This document shows positions 1 through 6,104 of a stretch of DNA of 6,104 nt, piece after piece (the first letter of the stretch is position 1; each line of letters starts with the position of its first letter). The stretch is from UBA6770 sp965660875. Its GTDB lineage: Bacteria; Bacteroidota; Bacteroidia; Flavobacteriales_G; Salibacteraceae. Made by a program: the position numbers and the translations under genes. The notes beneath the pieces are model-generated. The model was not told the DNA's origin, did no database searches, and was given only the letters and a program-made list of their open reading frames with translations. The stretch is from contig CBFIBQ010000062.1 in the NCBI GenBank assembly GCA_965660875.1, positions 1-6,104 of the forward strand, written 5' to 3'.

Positions 1-453
1 GTAAACGTACCCACGCGTACCGGGGTGCTGCAAGGTAAAGCGCTGCATGCCCATGAACGCATCGTTTTTCTTCGTCTTTATCCGAAAGGACCATTTATTA
101 CCCGAAACGTGGTCCGTCATTTTTCCTTTCAAACGAATTTCACCTTTTATTTTCTCGCCATTGAACTCAATTTCGCAGGGTACATAGGGTTCTTCGGGCT
201 GAATGATCACGCCCCTCTCCAAGGCATCTGCACGGACTTGCTCCAATTGGGCAAAGTGCTTTTGCTTAATAGATAGTTCAACATTTAAGTCTGCCGCTTC
301 TCCCTGTAAAAAGTTACGAAAAGTGTGGTAAGTGAAAGTAGGTAAATTGCTGTATCCTCGACTTTTTACCAAGCCGTCCATCTTAAAGTAAGCGAAACAT
401 CCTGCGCCTAAGACAACTAACAGTAGTAAGGTTTTATAACGAATTTGTATCAC
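1..453 (-). CDS. Second CotH-type protein, N-terminal part (3' end outside window)
   Basis: Translation of the complement from GTG at 453 gives 151 codons without a stop, running off the window at base 1. Residues about 8-23 form one hydrophobic segment, a signal anchor or signal peptide, so the protein is probably exported. The visible region matches the N-terminal half of CotH-family proteins: LNVELSIKQKHF (56-67), a helix, then IKGEIRLKGKMTDHV (102-116), KWSFRIKTK (120-128) and RFTLQHPGTRGY (138-149). The kinase-like catalytic residues would lie past the edge, so activity cannot be judged. It differs clearly from the CotH-like protein at 2877-4184, so the two are divergent family members, not a recent duplication. 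No ATG is available before residue 25, which lies past the hydrophobic segment, so GTG overlapping the SGNH stop as GTGA is the natural start. C19 is preceded by GAG, a poor lipobox. The substrate is unknown. Confidence 0.82.
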   Translation of the reverse strand, partial: MIQIRYKTLLLLVVLGAGCFAYFKMDGLVKSRGYSNLPTFTYHTFRNFLQGEAADLNVELSIKQKHFAQLEQVRADALERGVIIQPEEPYVPCEIEFNGEKIKGEIRLKGKMTDHVSGNKWSFRIKTKKNDAFMGMQRFTLQHPGTRGYVY

Positions 454-1361
454 TTTTTTTGTTCAATTATTTCCAACAGCGAAGGAAAGATATTTGTGGC
501 AATGGAGCGATGTCCAATGGCGTTTAAATGAATGTTATCCTCGTAGCTGCCAGGTGCGTAGCCCTGCTGTAATCCACTAACGTAACTAACCTTATTGCTA
601 TCCAACCATGCAACTAACTTTTCACCAGAAACTGACCAAGATTTTGCATTCAATTCACTGCGCTCGGGGTGCAGGTATACCAATAATGGAATATCATTCT
701 GAGCACAAGATGCTTTGAATAATTGCCAACCGGGGCTCCTGGAAGTGTCTACTACTCCTTTTAAATATTTCAATTCTTCAAATTCCATCCCAATTGCAGC
801 CCCGAGTTTGTATTTCAGCCACTTGCTCCATAAATCATCAATTGCACATAATGGTGCTTCATTGGGCCAATTGGGATGCTGACCAACAACGTTTTTAAAA
901 TGCATGTTATCGCTAAAATCGTGACTGCTGAACACCAAAACGATAATATCTGCCCTAAGGTTTTTATCTTGCATAAACCGAAAAGCATTTTCCACCCCCC
1001 AACTTCCTGCTGAAATATTCAATACGTTATTACGAATTCCCAGCATATTTAACGAATCCGAAATCAATTGAGATGCCGTTTCTTCATCAGACAACTTTGA
1101 GCCTCCATTTAATACCGAATCGCCGAATTTTAATATTTGGAACTTTTTAGAGTTGGGTTCGGATGAACCGCGCATACCCAAAGAATTGGTGCTGTACAAG
1201 TTCCCAAAGCGTTGGAAATATTGATTGGGCTGTTGAAAATATTCAAACTTCGAATTGCTTTCATACTTAATCCAATCGCCCAAACCGTAAATTCTTAAAA
1301 TCATTTCAGAAATGACAACAAGGATGACCAGCACAAAAAGAATGGATAATAATTTTTTCAT
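450..1361 (-). CDS. Membrane-anchored SGNH/GDSL hydrolase-family protein
   Basis: A 303-residue SGNH-fold protein, a family of esterases, lipases and polysaccharide O-acetyl esterases/transferases. It starts with one hydrophobic anchor (about 4-25), so the catalytic domain is probably extracytoplasmic. A conserved-looking pre-domain (PNQ..RFGN..NSLGMRG, about 45-65) precedes block I, G80-D81-S82, where S82 is the predicted nucleophile. Block II is SAGSWG with G119. Block III is SSHD (145-148), where the usual oxyanion Asn of GxND is replaced by His147. Block V is DNIH with D275 and H278 completing the triad. Length and layout match anchored SGNH proteins found in polysaccharide loci. The ATG at 1361 overlaps the ligase-like stop by four bases, and the TGA at 452-450 overlaps the GTG of the next gene by four, so translation is probably coupled. 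Its action on the exported glycan (adding or removing acyl groups) is inferred from context; the substrate is unknown. Confidence 0.87.
   Translation of the reverse strand: MKKLLSILFVLVILVVISEMILRIYGLGDWIKYESNSKFEYFQQPNQYFQRFGNLYSTNSLGMRGSSEPNSKKFQILKFGDSVLNGGSKLSDEETASQLISDSLNMLGIRNNVLNISAGSWGVENAFRFMQDKNLRADIIVLVFSSHDFSDNMHFKNVVGQHPNWPNEAPLCAIDDLWSKWLKYKLGAAIGMEFEELKYLKGVVDTSRSPGWQLFKASCAQNDIPLLVYLHPERSELNAKSWSVSGEKLVAWLDSNKVSYVSGLQQGYAPGSYEDNIHLNAIGHRSIATNIFPSLLEIIEQKK
453..459 (-). other. A-AAA-AAG slippery heptamer before the SGNH stop
   Basis: In the zero frame of the SGNH gene the last codons are CAA AAA AAG TGA, which contain A-AAA-AAG, the heptamer used for -1 frameshifting in Escherichia coli dnaX. 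A -1 slip there would skip the TGA and continue as GTG ATA CAA, the exact frame of the next CotH-like gene. A GGAA lies about 11 bases upstream, and no strong downstream stem-loop was seen. Function is unproven. Confidence 0.3.
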
Positions 1362-2665
1362 GCTTCTTCCTGTTTCTCCTGTGATTGATGCAATGCCAAT
1401 TGATCGGAAGAAATAAATAAGCCCGTTAAAATGGTTAGAAAAATAATAGTATACGGGTTAAGGCTAGCTGCTAACCACGGCTCAAAACTGATACAAAACA
1501 GCACTGTGAATAAGAACGGAAAAGCAAATAGTGTTTTTGCAGAAGCTTTGATAAATAGGTAAAATAAACCGCCAAAAAATGCCAAAACACCTATTAAACC
1601 AGTATTTAACCAAATTATTAAATACGTATTATGAACGCCACCTTCGTGACCCAGCTTTGATAAGTATACGGCGTTAGAACGCATTAAATACTCATCAAAA
1701 CCAATGCCTTTACCAAGATAAAACTGACTTTGAATTTGCTCCCAAGCAAATTGCCAAGCAATTAATCGCCCAGATCCCTCTACTAGGGTTTCAACTCTAA
1801 AAAACTCTTCTAAAGACAGTGCCTTAATTATTTCTATTGCATTTGCTAAGATAAAGTTCAATCCAACGATGATAAAAACCGACACCACTATTCCGAGGTA
1901 TTTAAAGTTGCGAAAAGTAAACTCAAACACATAAAACAGTAAAATAGATAGTAAAGCGTTTCTTGAACCAGTTAAAACTGTAGCAGCACCAAATAATACC
2001 AACAATGCTATGCGTTCAAATCGATTTAGAATAGCCTTGTCTTGCCATTGTGTAAATTGGTAAAACAAAAATGTAACAATGATAAAAAGCCCTAGACCAT
2101 TAGGATTGCCGAAGACCCCTCTTAACCTTCCACCGTGAGAAGTTCCTACTTCTGGAAAAATGAAGAAAATCAGAAAGGATAGGATTAAAACAATTCCTGT
2201 AAAGTAATTCATGACTTTAAAAAACTCTGATCGTTCAGTGAATAGGTAATGTGCTATACTGGGTACTAAGAAAAAAAGCAAACCGTAACTCACCGTTTTT
2301 TGGAGGCCCGTGACCAATGCCGGACTCCACAACAAACACAGACAGGCAATAAACAAGTAGGGTGCATAAGGAATTATCACTTTTGAGAAAATCCCTATAA
2401 CGCGTCTTTTTAGCAGCACTGCTAAGCCTAAAAATAGAATATAGAAGGTTTTTAACGTACTAGCGAAACGAAGGTTATCTTCTAAACTATCGGACAAAAC
2501 AAGTACGATTAAAAAACCGATAAACAATTCAGTGTATCGATCAGACCGCAACCATAAAAACCATGAAATTATGGCAACTCCATAGACCACAGGACCTAGA
2601 AACATGCCTGAAACCACCCAAAGCAATACTACGATTAGGAAGGATACTAAATTTCGTCTATCCAT
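1358..2665 (-). CDS. O-antigen ligase/polymerase-like polytopic membrane protein
   Basis: A 435-residue integral membrane protein with roughly 11-13 hydrophobic segments, of the O-antigen ligase (WaaL/Wzy_C, PF04932) superfamily. Members join lipid-linked glycans to an acceptor (lipid A core or protein) or polymerise repeat units on the outer face of the inner membrane. Landmarks numbered from the ATG at 2665 are RLRGVFGNPNG (180-190), TGSRNALLS (232-240), SGRLIAW (298-304) leading into the large extracytoplasmic loop with GKGIGF, and GVHNTYLIIW (343-352) followed by a GLIG turn. These arginines, the histidine and the NPN segment are the usual conserved positions. The ATG at 2665 is preferred to the TTG at 2680; neither has a Shine-Dalgarno. 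The charged C-terminal tail (residues about 418-435) overlaps the SGNH gene by ATGA at 1361-1358. Ligase and polymerase cannot be told apart from the sequence alone. Confidence 0.9.
   Translation of the reverse strand: MDRRNLVSFLIVVLLWVVSGMFLGPVVYGVAIISWFLWLRSDRYTELFIGFLIVLVLSDSLEDNLRFASTLKTFYILFLGLAVLLKRRVIGIFSKVIIPYAPYLFIACLCLLWSPALVTGLQKTVSYGLLFFLVPSIAHYLFTERSEFFKVMNYFTGIVLILSFLIFFIFPEVGTSHGGRLRGVFGNPNGLGLFIIVTFLFYQFTQWQDKAILNRFERIALLVLFGAATVLTGSRNALLSILLFYVFEFTFRNFKYLGIVVSVFIIVGLNFILANAIEIIKALSLEEFFRVETLVEGSGRLIAWQFAWEQIQSQFYLGKGIGFDEYLMRSNAVYLSKLGHEGGVHNTYLIIWLNTGLIGVLAFFGGLFYLFIKASAKTLFAFPFLFTVLFCISFEPWLAASLNPYTIIFLTILTGLFISSDQLALHQSQEKQEEA
1366..1371 (-). promoter_or_regulatory. Possible ribosome binding site of the SGNH gene
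   Basis: AGGAAG lies four bases before the ATG at 1361 on the minus strand, with a second purine stretch AGGAG at 1380-1376. Both are inside the last codons of the ligase-like gene (a Gln/Glu-rich tail), so they could be coincidental. This is the only start in the window with a recognisable Shine-Dalgarno-like sequence, and it supports the ATG choice. Confidence 0.3.
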
Positions 2666-2677
2666 AATTAGAGTGTT

Positions 2678-2685
2678 CAAATTTA
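2678..2685 (-). promoter_or_regulatory. TAnnTTTG-type -7 box candidate
   Basis: The minus strand reads TAAATTTG here, an exact match to the Bacteroidota -7 consensus TAnnTTTG. No TTG/TTTG -33 element is seen at the usual spacing upstream. Transcription from it would begin only a few bases before the ATG at 2665, giving a nearly leaderless mRNA. The TTG within this motif is the alternative, less likely, start codon of the ligase-like gene. Confidence 0.18.
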
Positions 2686-2699
2686 AGCTAGCGCTTGGT

Positions 2700-2729
2700 T
2701 TTATAGAGGCGCTTGCAATGAAAATTCAA
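2700..2729 (-). promoter_or_regulatory. Possible promoter upstream of the ligase-like gene
   Basis: On the minus strand TTGAAT (2729-2724) and TATAAA (2705-2700) are separated by 18 bases, close to a sigma70-type -35/-10 pair. They lie about 35 bases before the ATG at 2665. If the host is a Bacteroidota, its main sigma factor favours a TAnnTTTG -7 box, which this pair does not match. The only TAnnTTTG in the gap is at 2685-2678. The call rests on motif and placement alone. Confidence 0.25.
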
Positions 2730-2876
2730 GGTTATCTTAAATTCTGTCGCTTAGCCTCAGATAAATAGAGCTTATTTTTACTTAGCTTGTTGCAGTTAAC
2801 ACAACTACGCTGATTTTTTTGTGAGGCCTGACTGGTTTTAAAGGCTCTTGATAATGAGACAGAACAGAAACAAGAC

Positions 2877-4184
2877 TTAAATTCTTCCTAGATATTCCAA
2901 ATACTTTCGCTTACGCATTTGAAAGCTATCCGCAACAGAAACGAAATAACTGTTGAACTCTTCTACTGAATATCGATCCCAGCGGGCCGCTTGATGCGCA
3001 GCAAATGGCTGTACATGGCTTCTACTTTGTTTAAGCGATTTTTCAAAACAATGTGCATCAAAGTAATCTGAAACGACATTTTTGAAATCGCGATTATAAG
3101 CTGGATGTTCTAGTAAACGATTGTGCAAGCGAACAAATACATTTTGATAACTGCGATACGACTCACTAAACCCCGCATTAGGTATTGGTTTAGTAAAAGC
3201 TAAATCCAAATCTTTAATAACAAACTTTGGACGAATATTTGGCCCCGTTTCTATCAAAACGTTGTCAAATGGCCAATCCTTGTTACCAAAAAAAACTTGA
3301 GCAAAAATCATATACTGTAAGGAGTTGATATCCAAAAAACTATCGGTAGAACAGTACAGTATGCTATCGTTAGAACAATTTAATAGAGTATCAAGCTGAG
3401 CACAAAATGCGGCATAGTCTTTTGTGCTGGGTTTGATGATTTTCATACCCAGTTGTTTTTCCTGATGATTGAGCTTCTTTTTAGAACGCAAGTGGTAAAC
3501 GCCCCAAAACTCATTATTAAGCAGCAAGACTACCGGCCTACTCAATAAAACTATGTCCCTTCTTGGAAGAGAGCTGTGTACTAGGGCATCAATAGAACAC
3601 AAATTTCCCCAATTTGCTCCATGGTTGCGGAGCACCAAGGTATGATACGTGCTCGACGAATCGTTATTAAAAGGCGATGGAATTTCCGACGTACCGTATT
3701 TATCCCGAAAACACAAGCGAAAAGATTTTTGAGGGAAAGCTCTTGAAGTATTTCCATTGATGCGAATACCCAAGGGTACCTTATTTAGAGTTTCGCCATT
3801 GGCCAATTTCATAGTAATGCTGGCCGGCTTTTCCCACTTTTTGCCGCGTTGATGGTAATTGGCATTCCAATTCCACCAGTCGGTTCCAAAATGGTTGGGT
3901 AAAAAGAGGTGGTATCCAAGGGTATGTATGCCATTGAATATTGAGAATAAGTCGTAGTTGTCAACTTGCAGTTTTATAGTATCAATTGTTGCTCTATCAC
4001 CTGTATTTGCCTCTATTTGAGAAGGTAAAATTGGCCGTGGTGAAACTGGGTAGTACGTAAACAGTTTTTGGATATACCGATTCGTGTTACTGTCGAGTTG
4101 CAACAATAATATTTCATGCAGGGCAATTGAAAGCAGCAACACCAATAAAAGCTTAAGCCAAATATTTTTTTTTAAATGCCCCAA
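2877..4184 (-). CDS. Membrane-anchored CotH-type atypical kinase
   Basis: A 435-residue CotH-family protein (Pfam CotH). The family is named after the Bacillus spore-coat kinase CotH, which has an atypical protein-kinase fold. Residues about 9-30 form one hydrophobic segment after KKN, so the rest is probably extracytoplasmic. Family landmarks in order are GIRINGNTSRAFPQKSFRL (139-157), SRPVVLLLNNEFWGVYHLR (215-233), FFGNKDWPFDN (298-308) and IKDLDLAF (323-330). D303 and N308 (D-x4-N) fit a kinase-like catalytic loop, and D325/D327 fit the metal-binding motif that follows, so the active site looks intact. The C-terminal RKRKYLEYL helix is also typical. The only start candidate before the hydrophobic segment is TTG at 4184, directly after an in-frame TAG, with no Shine-Dalgarno; an A9 run follows. 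It sits five bases after the glycosyltransferase gene, so cotranscription is likely. The real substrate, a protein or a glycan, cannot be read from the sequence. Confidence 0.87.
   Translation of the reverse strand: MGHLKKNIWLKLLLVLLLSIALHEILLLQLDSNTNRYIQKLFTYYPVSPRPILPSQIEANTGDRATIDTIKLQVDNYDLFSIFNGIHTLGYHLFLPNHFGTDWWNWNANYHQRGKKWEKPASITMKLANGETLNKVPLGIRINGNTSRAFPQKSFRLCFRDKYGTSEIPSPFNNDSSSTYHTLVLRNHGANWGNLCSIDALVHSSLPRRDIVLLSRPVVLLLNNEFWGVYHLRSKKKLNHQEKQLGMKIIKPSTKDYAAFCAQLDTLLNCSNDSILYCSTDSFLDINSLQYMIFAQVFFGNKDWPFDNVLIETGPNIRPKFVIKDLDLAFTKPIPNAGFSESYRSYQNVFVRLHNRLLEHPAYNRDFKNVVSDYFDAHCFEKSLKQSRSHVQPFAAHQAARWDRYSVEEFNSYFVSVADSFQMRKRKYLEYLGRI
4165..4173 (-). repeat. A9 homopolymer near the start of the CotH-like gene
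   Basis: The coding strand carries nine consecutive A at codons 4-7 of the CotH-like gene, seen as nine T on the plus strand. Such runs are prone to replication and transcription slippage. A one-base change here would abolish the protein just after its TTG start, giving an on/off switch. A lysine-rich N terminus before a membrane anchor also commonly yields A runs, so chance is a fair alternative. Confidence 0.3.
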
Positions 4185-4188
4185 CTAA

Positions 4189-5328
4189 TCAATCTATTTT
4201 TAGTTTATTCAGCTGTTTCGCTAATTGAATTGCGGGCGCAGGCCAAACAAATTTTGTCACCTTTTCATGAGATGATCGCTTCATTTTAAATAAGTCTTCC
4301 TCAGAGCAATTTAAAGCAGAAATTAATGCTTTTTTCAATGCCTTTTGATTAGCTTCTATAAGCCAACCGTTATCCTTGGAAACCAATTCGGCAACCGCAC
4401 CAACATCTGTAGCAATCACCGCACAATTTCTTGCCATTGCCTCCATAATAACGTTGGGTAGACCCTCTGAAAAACTTGGACAAACTAAAATATCGTGGCT
4501 ATCGTATAGCTGCTTCAATTTTTCTTCTGACGAAATACTTCCTAAAAAATCAACATTTGGTTGTGCCCTTTTTATTTGTTCAGGCATATCACCAACAATG
4601 CTCAAATGAAAAGGCTCCCTAATATTTGAAGCACATTGTAATAATTCTTCTATGCCCTTTAAACGTTCATACCTTCCAACAAACAGCAACTTATACGGTC
4701 GGTTCTGTTCTTTTTTTTCTGGTGCAACTAACCAGTTTGATTCAATACCAGAGCCATTAACTAAAATATTTTCTTGTTTGACACCCATTTTAATCAAAAG
4801 GTTGGTTAGAGCACCACCTAAAGAAATGTTGTAATCGGATTTAGCAATAATGAAATTTGCAACTCGACGAAAGAAAAAATTATTGATTTGTTGCTTTAAG
4901 TTTACTGAGACCTGATACATGTTAAGCCCGTGCAAGTTTGATATGATTTTAGGCGTTTTTTTACCGCTATTCAGTAAAAAGTACCAAGCGGTAAAACCTT
5001 GGGCATAGATAAAATCGAAACGATTCAATTCCTTTTTAAGCGCATTAAAACAAGCTTTAGAAAATCGATGATTGGCTAAAAAATATTTCCCCGGAAGCCA
5101 GTCAGACTGCTGAAACCGTACAAACTTTATCTCTAGCCTAGCTTGTTCTGCCTGATTAAAATCAAACAGTTTTAACAGCTCAGTCGCTTGATTGTTATCC
5201 CCTGCTACTAGCAGATTGACGTTGACATCAGTTGATTTGATTAAGTGTTTTACGAGCAGAAAGCTGTGTTTTTGCATGCCACCTATTTGTAGTGGCCATA
5301 TTCCGTCGGCAATGAATAGCAGTTTCAA
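4189..5328 (-). CDS. Family 4 (GT-B) glycosyltransferase
   Basis: A cytoplasmic or membrane-associated retaining glycosyltransferase that would transfer a sugar from a nucleotide donor to a growing, probably lipid-linked, polysaccharide. Numbered from the TTG at 5328 it has 379 residues, normal for GT4. The N-terminal Rossmann half opens KLLFIADG and carries the glycine-rich acceptor-side motif GGMQKH (16-21) and NLHG (131-134). The C-terminal half has NGSGIE (191-196), the strand-loop FVGRYERLKG (216-225), and the donor-binding E-x7-E signature with E288 and E296 in SEGLPNVIMEA. The frame has no usable ATG before residue 18, which would remove the first beta strand. TTG at 5328 gives the family-like start MKLLFIADG one base after the epimerase stop. 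A longer form from TTG at 5352 would add eight residues and overlap the epimerase gene by 23 bases. It ends five bases before the CotH-like gene. Donor and linkage are unknown. Confidence 0.93.
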   Translation of the reverse strand: MKLLFIADGIWPLQIGGMQKHSFLLVKHLIKSTDVNVNLLVAGDNNQATELLKLFDFNQAEQARLEIKFVRFQQSDWLPGKYFLANHRFSKACFNALKKELNRFDFIYAQGFTAWYFLLNSGKKTPKIISNLHGLNMYQVSVNLKQQINNFFFRRVANFIIAKSDYNISLGGALTNLLIKMGVKQENILVNGSGIESNWLVAPEKKEQNRPYKLLFVGRYERLKGIEELLQCASNIREPFHLSIVGDMPEQIKRAQPNVDFLGSISSEEKLKQLYDSHDILVCPSFSEGLPNVIMEAMARNCAVIATDVGAVAELVSKDNGWLIEANQKALKKALISALNCSEEDLFKMKRSSHEKVTKFVWPAPAIQLAKQLNKLKID

Positions 5329-5329
5329 T

Positions 5330-6104
5330 TTAGTTGATTTCTTGTAAAACAAAGTCTGTTACACGCTGTGCCGGACGCCAACCCAATTGCTCAGCCTTTG
5401 TGATGTCCGCCTGAGTTGCTTTTATTTCATTCTTTCGCTTTTCAGATGTTCTTACACTGCCTGAAATTCCAATAGCTTCTGCGATCTCTTTTAACGGTGT
5501 TGCTAATCCTAAACCCGCATTGTACACTTCAAACCCAGTTTGACCTACCATCAGTAACAATAACTCACACAAATCCTCCACGTGAATAAAATCTCTCGAA
5601 ACCTCAATATTTCCAAGTGCTTGTTTATCCAATCCTTTCGCAATATTTATCATGCGTGGGATTAAAAAATGATTGGGTTGTCCAGGTCCAAACAAATTAA
5701 AAGGACGCACCACTTGAACGTCAATATCAAAAAAACGGGCATAATCTTTACATAAACCCTCCCCTAATACCTTAGACATTCCGTATGGGTTCTGCGCCTG
5801 AATATCAGCAGATTCAGGAGTCGGTAGCGCTACGTTTGCTGCATAAACGTAACTACTAATAAAGGTTAGAGTAGCATTTTGCGCTTTACAAAACTCCAGC
5901 ACGTTCAGCGTGCCATTTACATTTACGTCAACAAAGTCTGACGGTTGCTCCCAACTATCAGGTACAAAAGACTTCGCAGCCAAATGATACACATGGTCTA
6001 TTCCTTCACCTCTTAATGTGTCAAAAATTTTTGAAGAACGGATATCTCCATTTGCCGAGGATAACTGGAATACCTTATGACCTGCACCCTTTAGTTTACG
6101 GCAG
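5330..6104 (-). CDS. NAD-dependent epimerase/dehydratase, extended SDR family (5' end outside window)
   Basis: This is the C-terminal 257 residues of a nucleotide-sugar-modifying enzyme of the extended short-chain dehydrogenase/reductase family, a cytoplasmic NAD(P)-dependent epimerase, 4,6-dehydratase or 4-reductase. The frame is open to the window edge, and the N-terminal GxxGxxG cofactor motif must lie beyond base 6104. Visible-fragment landmarks are HLAAKS (40-45), the catalytic serine region FISSYVYA (about 81-88), the YxxxK pair in YGMSK (107-111), RPFNLFGPGQ (133-142), RDFIHVED (170-177) and YNAG (194-197). The RPFN..GPGQ stretch resembles GDP-4-dehydro-6-deoxymannose reductases, but many SDR sugar enzymes share it, so the substrate cannot be assigned. 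A GTG at 5992 is not the true start, because conserved-looking coding sequence (RKLKGAGHKVFQLSS and onward) continues upstream in frame. The gene ends in TAA one base before the proposed TTG start of the glycosyltransferase, which suggests one operon supplying an activated sugar for the same glycan. Confidence 0.9.
   Translation of the reverse strand, partial: CRKLKGAGHKVFQLSSANGDIRSSKIFDTLRGEGIDHVYHLAAKSFVPDSWEQPSDFVDVNVNGTLNVLEFCKAQNATLTFISSYVYAANVALPTPESADIQAQNPYGMSKVLGEGLCKDYARFFDIDVQVVRPFNLFGPGQPNHFLIPRMINIAKGLDKQALGNIEVSRDFIHVEDLCELLLLMVGQTGFEVYNAGLGLATPLKEIAEAIGISGSVRTSEKRKNEIKATQADITKAEQLGWRPAQRVTDFVLQEIN

Larger units (their letters stand above)
2666..2876. other. Intergenic region between CotH-like and ligase-like genes
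   Basis: This 211-base gap is the only sizeable non-coding stretch. No convincing ORF, tRNA or strong stem-loop with a T tract was found on either strand. On the minus strand it holds a possible promoter near its downstream end. The heptamer GCGCTTG is repeated directly at 2691-2697 and 2709-2715 on the plus strand. Short palindromes (GTTAAC, AGGCCT, AGCGCT, GCTAGC) occur but are too short to interpret. It probably separates two transcription units or carries an internal promoter. Confidence 0.5.

Noticed and set aside
25..276. Plus-strand ORF of 83 codons
   Set aside because: It lies opposite the second CotH-like gene, whose minus-strand translation is recognisably family-like; the plus translation resembles nothing.
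394..411. Lipoprotein signal in the second CotH-like protein
   Set aside because: C19 is preceded by Gly-Ala-Gly with Gly at -3, where a lipobox needs Leu or a similar residue; a signal anchor or ordinary signal peptide is more likely.
2678..2680. TTG as the start of the ligase-like gene
   Set aside because: An in-frame ATG five codons later fits better with the hydrophobic N terminus, and the TTG is part of a TAnnTTTG motif.
2745..2835. Small RNA or riboswitch in the intergenic gap
   Set aside because: The palindromes GTTAAC and AGGCCT and an AGCT pair are too short to form a stable structure, and no known RNA family pattern is visible.
2677..2876. Rho-independent terminator after the first CotH-like gene
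   Set aside because: Only short or widely spaced inverted repeats were found (for example TCTTG/CAAGA with a 20-base loop), none followed by a T tract.
4376..4834. Two plus-strand ORFs (4376-4609 and 4652-4834)
   Set aside because: Both are antisense to the conserved donor-binding half of the GT4 gene and show no domain-like sequence.
5990..5992. GTG as the start of the SDR gene
   Set aside because: The frame continues upstream to the window edge with SDR-like sequence, and starting here would delete the cofactor-binding region.

Overview
All recognisable genes lie on the minus strand, so the window reads biologically from base 6104 down to base 1. The protein families, the AT-rich base composition, weak or absent Shine-Dalgarno sequences and dense packing suggest a member of the Bacteroidota. 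That assignment is an inference from style; no taxonomic marker gene is present. The content is part of a surface or exopolysaccharide (O-antigen-like) biosynthesis locus, cut off at both ends.

Layout in transcription order: (1) 6104-5330, 3' part of an extended-SDR NAD-dependent nucleotide-sugar epimerase/dehydratase/reductase, whose N-terminal dinucleotide-binding motif lies outside the window. (2) 5328-4189, a family 4 (GT-B) glycosyltransferase with a TTG start. (3) 4184-2877, a membrane-anchored CotH-type atypical kinase with a TTG start. (4) 2876-2666, a 211-base gap with a possible promoter and no clear terminator. (5) 2665-1358, a polytopic O-antigen ligase/polymerase-like membrane protein. 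(6) 1361-450, a membrane-anchored SGNH/GDSL hydrolase. (7) 453-1, the 5' part of a second, different CotH-type protein starting at GTG. This last gene runs off the window and was found by translating the complement directly.

How they may work together (inference): the SDR enzyme makes an activated sugar and the GT4 enzyme adds a sugar to a lipid-linked glycan on the cytoplasmic side. The ligase/polymerase-like protein then polymerises or transfers the glycan on the far side of the membrane. The SGNH enzyme and the two CotH-like proteins, each with one N-terminal membrane segment, are placed to modify the exported glycan or its acceptor, for example by acylation/deacylation and phosphorylation. 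The ligase, SGNH and second CotH genes are joined by two 4-base start/stop overlaps (ATGA and GTGA), so they are probably translated in concert.

The most notable points are the pairing of two divergent CotH-like kinases with a glycan ligase and an SGNH enzyme, and a classical A-AAA-AAG slippery heptamer directly before the SGNH stop codon. At that heptamer a -1 shift would enter exactly the frame of the following CotH gene. Non-ATG starts in three genes and an A9 homopolymer near the start of the first CotH gene are also worth a look.
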